Below, piece by piece: positions 35,121 to 49,100 of a stretch of DNA of 64,000 nucleotides. This DNA is from Ehretia macrophylla (taxonomy: Eukaryota; Streptophyta; Magnoliopsida; Boraginales; Ehretiaceae): the NCBI GenBank assembly GCA_037974665.1, contig CM075778.1, positions 22,510,001-22,574,000 on the forward strand, written 5' to 3'. The notes beneath the pieces are model-generated. The model worked only from the letters and a program-made list of their open reading frames with translations. It ran no database searches and had not been told where the DNA came from. The translations under genes were made by a program, and so were the position numbers. The first letter of the stretch is position 1. Every line of letters starts with the position of its first letter.

Positions 35121-35125
35121 ATATG

Positions 35126-36348
35126 TAGCTACTATAATTATTCTAGAATAACAATTGACTAAGTTAGTTCCCTGGATGCCATCTACGTGATGATTAAGCA
35201 GAGCTACCCGATGGTAGTGCTGGGTAATTGCCAACAATTGTAGCTAGTATTTCTAGACCATGATTATAGCTAATGGTAGCAGTGGAGTTTGTATTTATCT
35301 AGCAGGCTACTCAATCAGTACTTGAAGATGAAGTAGTGATGAGTTTCACGCAAGCCGGCACATTATGCCGATTCATCAAAGCTATTAAACTAAGCTTAAG
35401 TGGTGGTAAAAATCTGCAGCTCGATGGTAACTTGTGACATGCAGCCACAATTTATGAAGATGGTGTGGTAGCTTAGCGTGAGTGTGGTCGTGATTGTGGT
35501 GTAGTTTCTTAAGAATTAACTAACTTAACTAATGCTAAAAATTATTTCCTGGATGTTTACGACTTAGAAAATCACTCAACTAAATTCCCAAGGAAACTAG
35601 CATTTTTAATTCTGTCCAACTTCTTCTTTTAGTAGCAGATCAAATACAATTTATCCTAGCTATCAACCCAATAAATCCTAATATGCCTAAACTAACTAAT
35701 ACAATTAATCAATAGAACATTTCAGGTTAAATAACTTATTTTGAAAAAGTTTAGTATTATCATCCGATTACCTAACACTCCAAATCCTTTCATTTCATGA
35801 TTTGAAATTACTATTTAACTTATTTATAACCCCTAACTATCCACTATACCTACTAATATTTACTAAATATTTTTCATATAAGCTTAATGTGTCGCTTAGA
35901 GGCTAAATGATTTAAATAGAAGGTACTGCACTAGGTTAACTAATAATTTATAAACCCTAAATAATAAAGCTAAGAATCATCAAATAGTGTTATCTAATAC
36001 ATCTATTTTGGTTTTAGTAAATTTCCCTCTTCATCGTATAAACTCTGCTTGTTATTTTTCTATAGCTATTTATTTATATATATATATTTCCTCCAACCAA
36101 CCTATCCCAACTAAGACAATTACGTAATAAAGCTATAGAAATTATTCTATCCAAATAGAAGTGATGTATAATACTTTAATTGTTTCCTATTCCTACCAAA
36201 CTAATCTTCCCTTTAATTGAAACGTATGTTTAGTTTGATATGCTAAATTTAACACTGTTCTTAGTTTAAATTAATTTCTAGCATAAAAACACCAAACACA
36301 CAAATAACAATTATTTCATATATTACCGCTCGGGTACGGGTCCTTACA
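35126..36348 (-). repeat. Element A left (3') LTR, inner part
   Basis: It continues the LTR interrupted at 2906 and aligns with about 42950-44170. It ends GGGTCCTTACA. Confidence 0.93.
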
Positions 36349-36361
36349 TCCTCTCCTCCTT
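36349..36361 (-). other. Element A polypurine tract
   Basis: On the minus strand AAGGAGGAGAGGA abuts the LTR start TGTAAGGACC. Confidence 0.85.
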
Positions 36362-36369
36362 ATAAAAAT

Positions 36370-39300
36370 TTCATCCTCGAAATTTGCTTACCTTGCAAAT
36401 AATCTAGGCTATTGTTGCTCAATCTGATCTTTCCACTCCCAGGTGACTTCCTCGAGACCATGATGATTCCAAAGAACTTTTACCATCGGTATCGTTTTCA
36501 ATCTTATTACTCAATCTTGCTCATCCAGGATTTGGATGGGTCTTTCTTGATAGGATAGATCCTCTTGTAATTGTAGTGGCTCTGGCTTGAGAACGTGAGA
36601 GGGATCAGGATCGTACTTCCTTGGGGATGATACGTGGAATACGTCATGAAGATTGGATAGGTTTGGACGTAAGATTAATCGATAAGCCAACTTTTCGATT
36701 CTTTCTATAATTTCGAATATGCCAACAAATCGTGGACTTAACTTTCCACTTTTACCATGTCGAACTAATCCCTTTTATGGTGATAGTTTCAAGAATACTA
36801 AGTCATCGACTTCGAATTCCAGATCCCGTCTACGCCTGTCAGCGTAACTCTTTTGTTGGCTTTGGGCAGTTAACATTGTTTTTGGGATTAGGTGAATATT
36901 CGTTATCTTTTCCTTCAGTTCTAGCAATATGGTTGGATCAATAGCTTTCATCTCCTCGACTTCATTCCAATATAAGGGGGACATACATTTCCTTCCATAC
37001 AAGGCTTTGTAAGGAGCCATACCAATAGTGGCTTGATAACTGTTGTTGTAGGCAAACTCAACCAAAGGAATGTGTTTCTCCCAATTCTTTCCAAAGTCCA
37101 ATATGCATGCCCTTAACATATCTTCCAAGATTTGAATTGTTCTCTTGGATTGTCCATATGTCTAGGAATGGTAGGTCGTGCTGGAACTCAATTTGGTACC
37201 CAAAGCAACTTGGAACTTCTGCTAGAGTCTAGATGTATATCGGGGATCCCTATCCAACACAATACCAACGGGTACCCCATGGAGCCTCACAATATTTACT
37301 ACATATAGATCAGTTAATTTCTCTATTTTGCCCTCTGTATTCATGGCAATGAAATAGGTGGTCTTAGTTAATCGATCTATAACTACCCAAATAGTGTCGC
37401 ATCCTCGAGGAGATCTAGGTAGCCCCATGACGAAATCCATGGTCACATGTTCCCATTTCCACTAAGGTATCTCTAAAGGTTGTAGCAACCCAGCGGGTCT
37501 TTGATGTTCCGCTTTCACTTGTTGACAAGTCAAACACCAAGTTACGAACTCTGCTATATCCTTTTTTCATATTGTTCCACCAGTAGTATTGTTTTAAATC
37601 TCGATACATCTTTGTTCCTCCAGGGTGGATAGTATACTTGGAGTTATGGGCTTCTTCAAGGATCTTTCTTTTTATCTCCGGGTTGTTTGGTACACAGATC
37701 CGGTTCTTGTACCTCCATAACCCATCTTGATGTAGTTTAAGGTCGACTTTGTTTTCCTTAACTTTTTGGAACTGGGGATCTTGTTTCTGTGCTTCTTGCA
37801 ATTTTGATAGCAACTCTAACTGTATCCGCAGGTAAGCACACCAAACGCCGTTGTTTGACACTTCAAATTTTCCCAAGCTGGGTATTACCAAGTTTGTTTT
37901 TCGGCTTAAAGCATCTGCCACAATGTTTGTTTTTCCCGGTACATAGTTAATGGAGCAATCATAGTCATTTAGTAGATCCATCCATCTTCTCTGCCTCATA
38001 TTAAGTTCATTCTGAGAGAAGAGGTATTTCAAACTCTTGTGATCCGTGAATGTTTCAAACCTGTTTCCCCACAAATAATGCCTCAATTTCCTCAAGGCAA
38101 ACACAATTGCAGCAAACTCCAAGTCATGAGTTGGGTAATTTACTTCATAGGGTTTTAATTTTCGCGAAGCATAAGCAATTACTTGATTATTCTGCATTAA
38201 CACATAGCCCAAACCTTCTTTCAAGGCATCATTATAGATGATGTAATTTTGATCTCCTTCTAGAAAAGCTAAAATAGGTGCAGTAGTCAATCTATTCTTC
38301 AAGTTCTGAAAACTACTTCCACACTTATCATTCCATTCAAAGGTTGTTCTTTTCTAGGTAAGCCTGGTAAGTAGTCCTACTATCTTCGAGAAGTCCTTTA
38401 CAAAGCGTCGATAATATCCTGCCAATCCAAAGAAACTTCATACTTCAGTGATATTCTCCAGTTTCTTCCAATAGGATATTACTTCAATTTTTGTTAGGTC
38501 CACTGCTAGACCAGTTTGGGAGATTCTGTGTCCCAAGAATGTCACCTGTTGAAGCCAGAATTCACATTTACTAAACTTTGCATACAATTGATTCTCCCGG
38601 AGCTTTTGCAGCACCAAATGTAAATGTTGTTTGTGCTCCTTTTCAGTCTTGGAATAAACCAGTATATCGTCTATGAATATTACCACAAATTGATCCAGGT
38701 AATAGTAGAATATCCGATGCATCATATTCATAAAGGCAGCAAATGCATTAGTTAACCCAAAATAAATTACAACAAACTCATAGTGCCTATACCGAGTTCG
38801 AAAAACGCTCTATCCTTCTTAATTTGAAGTTGGTGATAACCTTGCCTTAAGTCAAATTTAGAGAACAACTTTGCCCCTTGTAGTTGGTCAAACAATTCAT
38901 CAATTAAAGGCAAAAGGTACTTGTTCTTGATTGTTACCTGATTCAAACCTTGGTAGTCAATACACAATCTCAACGAACCATCTTTTTTTTTAACAAACAA
39001 CACTGGTGCTCCCCATGGCAAAGAACTAAGTTGGATGAAACCCTTCTCCAATAAATCCTGCAATTGTACCTTTAGTTCTTTCAACTTTGTTGGAGTCATT
39101 CTGTAAGGAGCTTTAGAGATTGGTTGGGTTCCAGGCAATAGTTCAATGGTGAAGTCAATTTCTCATTTTGGTGGTAGTCCGGGTAACTCCTTGGGAAATA
39201 CAACTGGATATTCTTTTATTACTGCAACTTTTTCTAATTCAGCTTTATCGGCTGGCTTATTGACCATGTATTCGAGGAACCCTGTTGCCCCTTTCATAAC

Positions 39301-40856
39301 AGATTTTGCGGCCTTTATTGCTAAAACAATAATGTTGCATGTGCGGTCCTTTTTACCACCTGGGATTTCTATCATCAGTTGTCCTGGTGCCTGTAACCTT
39401 AACATTTTGGTTCTGCAGTCCAAGGGTGTATGGTGGGTAGATAGCCAGTCTTTGCCTAAAATAATCTCATATTTCTCGAAAGGAAGAAGGATTAGATCGG
39501 CGGAAAATTTGCGGTTCTTAACCTGGATCTTACAAGCCTTACACGCAAATTCGGTCACAAATTTAGTACCCGTCGGGCTGCTTACCTCAACACTATAACA
39601 CAATTTATTAATTGGAATACTAATTTGAAGTACACAAAGAGGAGTGACGAATGATTGAGTTGCCCCGGTATCAATTAATGCTTTAACGGGCTGAGTTAAA
39701 ATTGAGAATATACATTCTATCACAGAGGCATCGTCAGGTAATTCTTGCTACTCAATTGCGTAAACCTTAACCTGCACACGCTGATTTTCCACTGGACTAT
39801 TATGATCCCATTTTCTTTCCTGTTTAGGGCAGTCTTTAACCTGATGCTGGTTACTTCCATAACCGGTGCACCTTCCTACCTTCCTCCAATTCTGCAACTT
39901 AGTGTGTCCTTTCTTGTCACAGAAGGCATACGTATCGGTTTGAGTCTTAGTGCCTGATGGACCTCGAGCTGAGGAGGTCACCGACCCACTCGGCTGTGGC
40001 CGGTTAACTATCGATCCCACTTGACTTCATCCCTGGATAGGATAACTTGAACTCTGGTTTGTTCTCTGCTGCATCGGGGGTTGCTGGATGGGTTTCTTGT
40101 TGGGTTGGCTTGGTCCAACCCTAGTTTCCATTTTCCTTTTTTCTACTTGTTTGGTTGCCTCAACGATATCTCCATATGTCTCAAATTTTAGTAGGGCCAA
40201 ACTATCATGTATTTCAGCCCTTAATCATCTTATAAACTTCCGAATTGCCCGGCTCAGTGGCTGCATTAGTTTAGGCACGTATTAAGGTAATTTGTCCAGT
40301 CGTGCCTCATACTGAACGATAGTCATGCCCCTTACCTCAACATCATAAATTATTCTTCTCATTTTTCTCTGGCAACGGCCGAAATGTACTTTTCTTTGAA
40401 GACTTCAGTAAAGTTCGCCCAGGTATAAGGTATGTGATCTTCCTCCCACCGATGCTTTACTAACTTCCACCAATGTTCTGCATCACCTTTGAGTAGGAAG
40501 GCTGTGAATATAACTTTTCGCTCATCATTATATCCTAAGATTACATAGATTTTCTCCACCTCAAAGAGCCATGCTTCTTCCTTCTCATCGTCTGGTTCCC
40601 CAAAGACTTTCGGGGGGTAGTAGCCCAAGAACTCCTTAAGTAGGCTAATCCTATTTCCTTCGTCGCCATTGTTCTTCCCACCTTCAGTGTTATGGGGGTT
40701 AACTACTTCCCTTGCCTCTTGGTATTCTAGGACTCATGACATCCTGTCCATCGCAGTTGCCATTAAGTTGAACATGGCTATTCCCGGGTTACCCTGATTA
40801 GATTCTTCCGTTGGTTCAATGTTCCTGTTGATTCTACGTGTACATGGTCCAACCAT
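36370..40856 (-). pseudogene. Element A gag-pol polyprotein, heavily decayed
   Basis: Read right to left. The likely start is ATG 40856 (MVGPCTRRINRN), with a stop soon after. Gag fragment 40628-40359 has MGYYPPKVFGEPDDEK. Degenerate zinc knuckles lie at 39820-39930; the second, CTGYGSNQHQVKDC, has its second Cys changed to Tyr. Protease is near 39690 (ALIDTGATQSFV). RT fragments are 39138-38767 and 38731-38438 ([11 protein letters not shown]). RNase H and the integrase zinc domain lie in 38302-37415 ([14 protein letters not shown]). Integrase core is 37446-36775 ([18 protein letters not shown]). The chromodomain is near 36400-36490 (KVLWNHHGLEEVTWEW). At least three frame changes are needed to join the pieces. 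The integrase Glu is Lys (QSKRTIQ near 37140). Same clade as B-D but the most diverged. Confidence 0.87.
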
Positions 40857-41038
40857 CTCTTTTCTATACACACGTAAGTAATCTTGTTTGTTTACTACAC
40901 ATTTAAAAGTATCAAGTTATAATAGACATACAAATCACATAAGAACGTAATTTATATGTGATCACGTATAAGCATATTCTTGTTTCAAGACCTCTAACCC
41001 CCTGCCCAGTATTTCTAAACCCGGCTTTTAAGGCAATA

Positions 41039-41054
41039 CTATGCTCTGATACCA
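41039..41054 (-). other. Element A primer-binding site
   Basis: On the minus strand TGGTATCAGAGCATAG lies two bases inside the 5' LTR. Initiator tRNA-Met type. Confidence 0.88.
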
Positions 41055-41056
41055 AT

Positions 41057-44000
41057 TGTAACGACCCCAATGTCTCTACCCTTCTCAAGACTAGGTGGAG
41101 GGTCTGTTCAAGTAAAACCACTAACATATGAAAGGTAAACTAGGATATTATATATTGTAAAGCTTTCCTGATACAACCGTGATTACCAACTTCTCAACTA
41201 CCAGACCCTACACTCAGCAAAACGAATCTGGTTAACTAAACTATCACACCTACTCATCATACATATGACCATAGTAAATAATGTAAACAGTTATACAGGG
41301 GCTGAAGCCAATATCCACTAATACGTCATTAACTATAATATCATAAACTAGATGATGTGGTATGTCAAAATCTACAGGATCTTCATTGTAAAGATAGTGG
41401 TGATGCATGATTATGTCAATATTCCTCGGAACGAGATGATCCAGGTTCCCCAACAAACAAAACAAGCACATTATTATTATCTGGTTCTACTTCTTTTTCT
41501 ATTTCACTTGAAATGGGGGAAAAGGGAGTAAGCTCAAAAGAACTCAGTGTAGGGGGCCAACTGAGGAAGTTTTGAAAACATTTTTGGAGCTTTTGAAAAC
41601 CATGTTGTGCAATGCAAACAGATTAGTATAATAACAGGTAATGTATTTAAAGTTAAACATATGACACTATAATAGGAACAATAATAACACGTTGCAAAGG
41701 ATACATTTTGATTTCACTACCAGAGGTAGCCGGCCGAATCATGATCACAACTTCTTATCTCTCCTAATAGGGTATTCCAGATTGTACCCGAAATCTACGA
41801 CCCAACTCTCCAAGGGTGGTACTGGTCCCAAGTGAGAGAAAACTCTCCAAGAGCGGTAGTGGTCCCAAGCGAGAAAGGGAATAGGACCACGATAGTCATA
41901 GGAGCACCAGCAAGCCCTATGTTGCCTGGCATTCGTGAACTCTATAGTGCCTGAGGTTGCAACCCCCAATTTCAATAGCACACAAGCATGCACAGGTAAC
42001 CACGTAACACACAATTGACCACATTTTGCAACTTACAATCATGTAATTTGGTAAATACATAAGTGGGAAACAAAAAAAGAGGTTGTCTCCGGACCAGCAC
42101 ATTGAATAATTAAACATATTCACTTTCTGGTAACTCAAATAACTCAGCTAACAGCATCTGGAGTGAATTGTCTTGTCAAAGTAGATATTATAATTTAACT
42201 CATTGTTGTCAAATGTCTAGTAATTACTATTTTTGGTTGATAATGTTTAATCAGCAAGGTAGATAACCCTTTAAATAATTAAATAAATTAAAACCCTAGT
42301 TAATTGAGCACTTTAGTCAAAATAGGGCTTGTCCATGTAACTAGTTATCTTAACTTTTAAGTTAACTTCTACTTAATTTATTTAACTTATTAGTAACGAT
42401 TCATGGGTCGGTCCACTACTCAACTACACATAACCTAATGTATTTCTTTATTAGTAAGCCTCCATACACACATTAACAGTAAGTTTTTTAAGTAGATTCC
42501 TTCATAACAAGTAACCTTATTAGCAAACTTATATTTATGAAGCTAAACAAAGCATCTTTTATTAGTAAAACAAAACATATAGCAAACACAAAAGAATGTA
42601 TTAAAACATCCTCACAGATAGCATATATATAATCTTTCATAAGCAAATAAAGGAATTAGCAATGCTTTTAAAATACCCGCACCTTAATAAGCTCTTAGTG
42701 ATGTCCGATTATGCTCACGGAAAGAAAGAAGAAAAACCAAAACTAGTGAAAGTTATTTTGCATTGTTGTGTTTTTTTTTTCAAACCGAAGTGGAAGCACT
42801 TATATAGGGGTGAAGTTCTGCATTTTACTAGACAAGCAGTGACCATGGATGACTGAGCTAGCTTAGGTGGCGTTGGTTAGGAGTTATACCATTTCCTAAG
42901 TACCCATGCAAGGTGACAGCAACCACATGCTAATCTTAGATATATGTAGCTGCTACAATTATTCTAGAATAACAATTGACTAAGTTAGTTGCCTGGATAC
43001 CATCTACGTGATGATTAAGCAGAGCTACCCGATGGTAGTGCTGGGTAATTGCCAATAATTGTAGCTAGTATTCTTAGACCATGATTATATCTAATAGTAG
43101 CAGTGGAGTTTGTATTTATCTAGCAGGCTACTCAATCAGTACTTGAAGATGAAGCAGTGATAAGGTTCACGCAAGCCGGCACATTATGCCGATTCATCAA
43201 AGCTATTAAACTAAGCTTAAGTGGTGGTAAAAATCTGCGGCTCAATGGGAACTTGTGACGTGCATCCACGATTTATGAAGATGGTGAGGTAGCTTAGCAT
43301 GAGTGTGGTCGTGATGGTAGTATAGTTTCTTAAGAATTAACTAACTTAACTAATGCTAAAAATTATTTCCTAGATGTTTATGACTTAGCGAATCACTCAA
43401 CTAAATGCCTAAGGAAGCTAGCATTTTTAATTTTGTCCAACTTCTTCTTTTAGTAGCAAATCAAATACAATTTATCCTAGCTATCAACCCAATAAATCCT
43501 AATATGCCTAAACTAACTAATACAGTAAATCAATAGAACATTTCAGGTTAAATAACTTATTTTGAAAAAGTTTAGTATTATCATCCCATTACCTAACACT
43601 CCAAATCCTTTCATTTCATGATTTGAAATTACTATTTAACTTATTTATAACCCCTAACTATCCGCTATACCTACTAATATTTACTACATATTTTTCATAT
43701 AAGTCTAATGTGTCCACTTAGAGGCTAAATGATTTAAATAGAGGGTACTGCACTAGGTTAACTAATAATTTATAAACCCTAAATAATAAAGCTAAGAATC
43801 ATCAAACAGTGTTATCTAATACATCTATTTTGGTTTTAGTAAATTTCCCTCTTCATCGTATAAAGTATGCTTGTTATTTTTCTATAGCTATTTATTTATA
43901 TATATATTTCCTCTAGCCAACCTATCCCAACTAAGACAATTACGTAATAAAGCTATATAAATCATTCTATCCAAATAGAAGGTGAAGTATAATACTTTAA

Positions 44001-44170
44001 TTGTTTACTATTGCTACCAAACTAATCTTCCCTTTAATTGAAACGTATGCTTAGTTTGATATGCTAAATTTAACACATGTTCTTAGTTTAAATTAATTCC
44101 TAGCATAAAAATACCAAACACACGAATAACACTTATTTCATATATTACCGCTCGGGTACAGGCCCTTACA
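41057..44170 (-). repeat. Element A right (5') LTR
   Basis: 3114 bp, TGTAACGACC to GGCCCTTACA. It carries the duplicated CTCTCCAAG...GGTCCCAAG blocks near 41800-41880, a hairpin at about 41531-41545, and a short acidic frame on the minus strand from about 41506 (EVEPDNN) ending at a TGA near 41413. Confidence 0.94.
42799..42808 (-). promoter_or_regulatory. TATA-like element in the 5' LTR of A
   Basis: CCCTATATAA on the minus strand, conserved in the left LTR near 2758-2769. It is a good plant TATA match placed as expected at the end of U3. Confidence 0.5.
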
Positions 44171-44175
44171 GTTAG

Positions 44176-44337
44176 TATCCTCATTTATCATGCAATAATC
44201 CCACATAATTGTAGCACATAAAATCAGTTCGCGCTCAGCCTAAACAGTCCGCCAATCATGGAATCTCTAGCATTTTTCCAACAATTCTAATGTCATGTTT
44301 TAACATGTATTACGTTATGCGTGGCTCTGATACCACT
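44176..44337 (-). mobile_element. Copia element leader with primer-binding site
   Basis: Short internal remnant of a minus-strand Ty1/copia element into which A inserted. The PBS is 44320-44335 (TGGTATCAGAGCCACG on the minus strand), two bases from the LTR. The rest of this element should lie left of A, beyond or within 1-1007. Confidence 0.75.
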
Positions 44338-46178
44338 TGTTGGTTATTATCCAAGGTTCTATAGCCTAAATTACTAATGATTTAGGCATCATAAACTTAA
44401 TCTAGTGCAGCGGAAGCAATCAAGAACCGATAACCAAGCAAATACATATAAACACATACATGCATAAAACACAATTTAACATTTCACGAACAGATTCATT
44501 ACCTTTAAGTGTTGGCGTCAAAACTCAACACTCTATGATACTCACCACACAATGGTTGTAATGAGTGGATACTACTCCACCTTGTTTGCATTGGCCTAGA
44601 GTTCCATACCAATGGAAGAAGAAATCTGCGGCTATGAAGGGGAAGTCACAATTGATCTTCTCTTCTATTCTAATTCCAAGCTATGGTGATGTTCGTTGTA
44701 GGACGAAACTCACTATCACTTTTCCCTCTCTATGGCCATGTGGTTTTCTTTCAATGGAAGAAGTGATAAAGAACTCTTCATCTTTTTCTTTTTATTAACC
44801 GTGTATTAGCTTAGTAGAGTCCTAAGTGACTCGTGTGACTTAGGAATACTAAGATACCTCGGAATTGTACTTGCATCCAATAATGTATCTGGACTATATC
44901 TTGTCCACATTATTAATGCTAGATAATAAGCTAGATAATTTAATGTATTATCTATTTATTATCTTTATGAATTCCATATCTTAAAGATAATTCATTAAAT
45001 AAAGAGTCTTACAATAATAGCTAGCCTACAATTCCATCATCCAACTTCCTAATCTAATCACACGACATCCTCTTGCCAAATACACACTTCACACAACATT
45101 TATAGAGAAAAGAAAAGTGTACTTACCAATATGGAAATTAGCTAGAAGAGGGACCAAAAGACATATTCGCCCTACCTCTAAAATGACTAAAATACCCCTG
45201 CTAGACACTAGCTGCATTTTATTCATTTTAACCCTATCTTATTCCACTAAAGAGCTATGGATGCACTCTAGTACAAATACTCATTCCCATGATGCCAATC
45301 AAATGAGGTTTGACTATGTCTTTGACCTACTAAGTATAAAAGACCACAATGCCCCTCTATGTAGAACCCGTAATCGATACTAGGTCTTCACTTTGTACTA
45401 TCCACCTTTCTTGATTACCTCTATTCTTTGTACCTCTAATCCTCCAATAATCATCATCTAGATATTATTCTCTTGATCCAAGGAGTGACCCACAAGTTCA
45501 ATATCTAAATATAGTCATGATTGACTATATTACTGAGTACTTAGGTTTCGATGATTAATAGGATGTCACAAAAGGGGATAACACATTGTTAAGATAGCAT
45601 AGAACGACTTGACACATATGCATGTGCCAACTAGTCAAGTCTATGTATCCAAAATACAGCGCTGTTGACCCATATAAGATCTCACCCATATTGAATCAAA
45701 ATACATGTCCTTAAGTTCATTGGTCATCCACATATGCTCAAGAACTAAAGCATTAGTCCCTTAGTAGCTTGAGATATTTTTTATCTCATTCGAGCGATAG
45801 TACTTTTACATAGATTACATCGACCATGGTCCAGTTCAATGTAATCTCATGCACTAACGAGAAAAGTCCAGAAAGCCCTTTCAATGACCAATGTAGGTCA
45901 CCTTACCAAATAGGAGACTCTCTCATTACCATAGTGAAGTGCCCAACTTCACTATACGGTTATGAACCTATAGTTTAGATTCAAGCCTCATAGCAGTGCG
46001 GATTACCACGCACCTTTGTCATTCCCTCAAATCAAGGAGCCTTAGCGTGCATATATATAAAGACTATAATGAAAGTATAAAGATGCTTATGTAAGATGCA
46101 CTGATTATTAATTGTTATAATATCCCTTCACTGAGATGTCTTAGTGCTAGTGGTCTTTAGGGCATACAATTCCCAACA
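44338..46178 (-). repeat. Copia 5' LTR with TGTTGG/CCAACA termini
   Basis: 1841 bp with perfect 6-bp terminal inverted repeats TGTTGG and CCAACA, next to a PBS. It shares stretches such as CTAGAAGAGGGAC and GTGGTCTTTA with the copia LTR ending at 52380, so the two are relatives. The open frames inside it (near 44565 and 45117) have no recognisable domain and are not called as genes. Confidence 0.87.
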
Positions 46179-49100
46179 ACTATAGGTCCAAAACAACTTT
46201 GGGGGTTGAGAAGAGGAAATAGAGGATTCACTAGGTGATTCAAATGTGAGATTACGCAGAAGTTGTATGCTGGATCGTGTTAAGTGTTTGTATGGGTAGG
46301 AGGGGGAAAGAAAAACATTTATGGACGTAGCGCTGTTGCTAGCGCAGTTGTTCTGACGGTACCTAAATTAACATTTTATGAGAAAAGAAGTAGCACAAGT
46401 ACAGCGCAGCTACGCTAGCGTCTTTCAGTTTTGACATTTATTTTGAGCATATTGAAAAAAGAATAGCGCAACACATAGTACAGCTGTACTGGCATCCTCC
46501 TTTTTGACGTTTAAAAAAATAAAGCAAATTAAATAAAACGAGTCTGACCCGTTTTGTTTTTTTTAATGCTTTATTTTTTAAAACCAAATAACCCAACCCT
46601 TAAAACCCTTAACCCTTGCACGATTCAAGTAAAATAAAAAGAAGAAGCAGAGAAATAAACATACACACACACACACACAAGACCTTAGCACATAACATAC
46701 ACACACGTCCATATATCTACATGAATACAATTTCATTGTTCTTGCATGAAGGTATGTATATCTCTTTGTCCTTTCTCTTTCATGTCTCTTTTTCTTGAAA
46801 TTTCATTGTGGGTCATTATTATTTAGGAGCTATGGGTCTATGTTTTGTCTTGAATTCAATTAAACTTGGCTTGACTAATTGATTACTTGAAAGAGTTAGG
46901 GTTTTGTGTTATGGGTTTGGTGTGTATGTAATATGGGTAACTTTAATTCACGAGTTGTTGGTAGATTTATGCTTAAATTTGAATTCATTCATAGATTATG
47001 TATACTTTGTGTAATCTTGTGTATGGGTTTGATGTGTGCTTTACTCATCTTTCATTTCTTGCACATAAGTCATATGGGTCTCTACGATTTCTTATTGCTT
47101 GGCACAACTATGTTGTAGCTCAGGGTTACTCGCGAATTGGATGCCATATCTATGTAATTTGGTGACTTGAGTTTCGCTTGGGTTGAACTTTTAGCTAACT
47201 AGGAGTTGATGAATTAAATTGATTTGGGTAGCCATGTTCTGTGGTTTTTGGCACATTTACACTCCCTTTAGAAGTAATTCATGATGGGATACTATATATG
47301 GGATTCTCGTTTGTGCTATGAAATTTTATGGAAGATTTTCTATGATTCGCTCTTAATCTAAATTGATATTGATATCTCTTTTCTACCACTTTACTCATTG
47401 AGATTTTGTTCATGGCAATAATGACTCCCCAAGTCCATGCTGAGTGCTAAAGTTGTGAACCATTTGGTGATTGGTCGATTTTGCCATTGAATGTGTGTTG
47501 CGTAGGCCATGTAATTGTTTAGTGTAAAGTAGTTGTAGGTAGAAATTTGATTGTTGGGTGTTTTGGGTTAAAAGAATTGCTCAGCATATCAAAGTATCAA
47601 TGACATCCAAATGAAAGCAGAGTGAGACCTCGAGTGCTTCTTCTTCGAAGTCTACAAATCTGAATCCACAAAAGTTCGCTCGACACCTCCAGCTGAAATA
47701 TCCGTGGAGCTTTCGGTAGATGATTGACATGGATATTCAAGGAAGTCCTATGTTTTCTTTTCTTTAATTTGTACCATTGAGGACAATGTCTCGTTTTAAA
47801 GTTTGAGGGTGGTTATTTGGTATCTACCTTGTTATCTTGTTTTGTTTAGAGTCTGCTTACTTTTGTTTTATAGATGTTTTGTTATTTCTTTTTAAGCTTA
47901 AATTCAGTTAAAAAAAACACCAAAAATAGTTGAAAGTGATGCTGAAATGATGAGAAATTAGGCTGATGATGAGTAGCATAAGAATGACATAATAGTAGTG
48001 AGGATGATTGACTGAAACATGGTTTTATTTTATGGAAAATCCCCACACATGGTGCACTTAGCCTCACCTAGTCAGTTTGTGACTTAAAGAAGGTTCATGT
48101 GAGTTTAAGTGAATAGAATTATGATTATAGGGCTTTAGAACTTGCTTGATTGTCACTCGAGGCAAAATCCTAGATTACATAGCATTAGAGAGATAATTTA
48201 GGTCATCTTCGAACAGTTTGAGCCTTTCAAGCCAACACATGTAATAATTGAGTATCCCTAATCCACCCCTTTGAGCCTGAATTAGCCTTTTCTTTCTTCG
48301 TATAGCCTGTAATAGCTTCCTTAGCCTTTCAAGTTTAATTTCCCAGATCATTCCTTCCTACTCGTAGCATGTGATTATTCTAGAATGATTATGTAGAGCT
48401 ATGCTGGTATTGAAGGATGGGAAATGTTATGCCTGGGTGAATTTGCTTGTTGATTCTAGAAAAAAACAAAAAATAAAATAAAAACATCAGAAAGCTGAAA
48501 GAAAAAAAAAAGAAGAAAATCTGAAAAGAGAATGAAAAGAAAGGAAAAAAGCCACACCCCTTGTAGTTAATGTAAAAATGCAAGTTTGGGGGAGCGTAGG
48601 CTCTCTGTGTTTTTGTAAATGTTGTGGATAAATGCTGAGGAAGTGAAAAGTAAGAAGAAAGAAAATAGATATGTTGAGCAACTTTTTGGGTGTAAGAAGT
48701 AGAATTGGAATCTATTCCATTGAAACTCCTAGAATGGTTGTATGACTTTGGGTAAATTAGCCGAACTATAATATCCATTATCCCACCTTAACCCTAGCCA
48801 TACATTAGAACTAAATGTAAAGTCCTACTAATCTTTCATGCTATGACTAATCTACATTAGTGGAGAGTGACATGAAAAGTGAGCCTATGAAGTCCTAAAG
48901 TAATTAAGAGTAAAAGATCAGCATTGGTCATTCACTTAGCTTGCATAAACTCATCCAGTTACAATTGATAAGGATAGAGGCTATACACACACTCACTTGT
49001 AGGATTTAAAGTAGGATGAAATTTATGTGAAAGTTGAGATTTCTCAAGCTTATGATTTTGGAAATACCTTTTGAGGTGAGTCTTGAATTATTGCTACTGA

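Larger units (their letters stand above)
1013..44170 (-). mobile_element. Element A: Ty3/gypsy chromovirus with ~3.1-kb LTRs, outermost of the nest
   Basis: Full-length minus-strand LTR retrotransposon. Its LTRs begin TGTAACGACC and end CCCTTACA. The left (3') LTR is 1013-2906 plus 35126-36348, split by element B; the right (5') LTR is 41057-44170. The rejoined left LTR is 3117 bp against 3114 bp on the right. The flanking TSDs are GTCAG (1008-1012) and GTTAG (44171-44175), one mismatch apart. Internal region 36349-41056 has a PBS, a polypurine tract and a decayed gag-pol. The LTRs differ by several percent in the stretches compared by eye (about 7% over the first 155 bp), so this is the oldest of the four nested elements. 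Confidence 0.93.

Noticed and set aside
46596-46617. Telomere-like CCCTTAAAACCCTTAACCC
   Set aside because: Only two or three imperfect units, not the plant CCCTAAA repeat, and inside repeat-derived sequence.
48389-48778. Minus-strand frames of 129 and 64 codons rich in Phe and Ser
   Set aside because: They come from a purine-rich run on the plus strand; low complexity and no domain.
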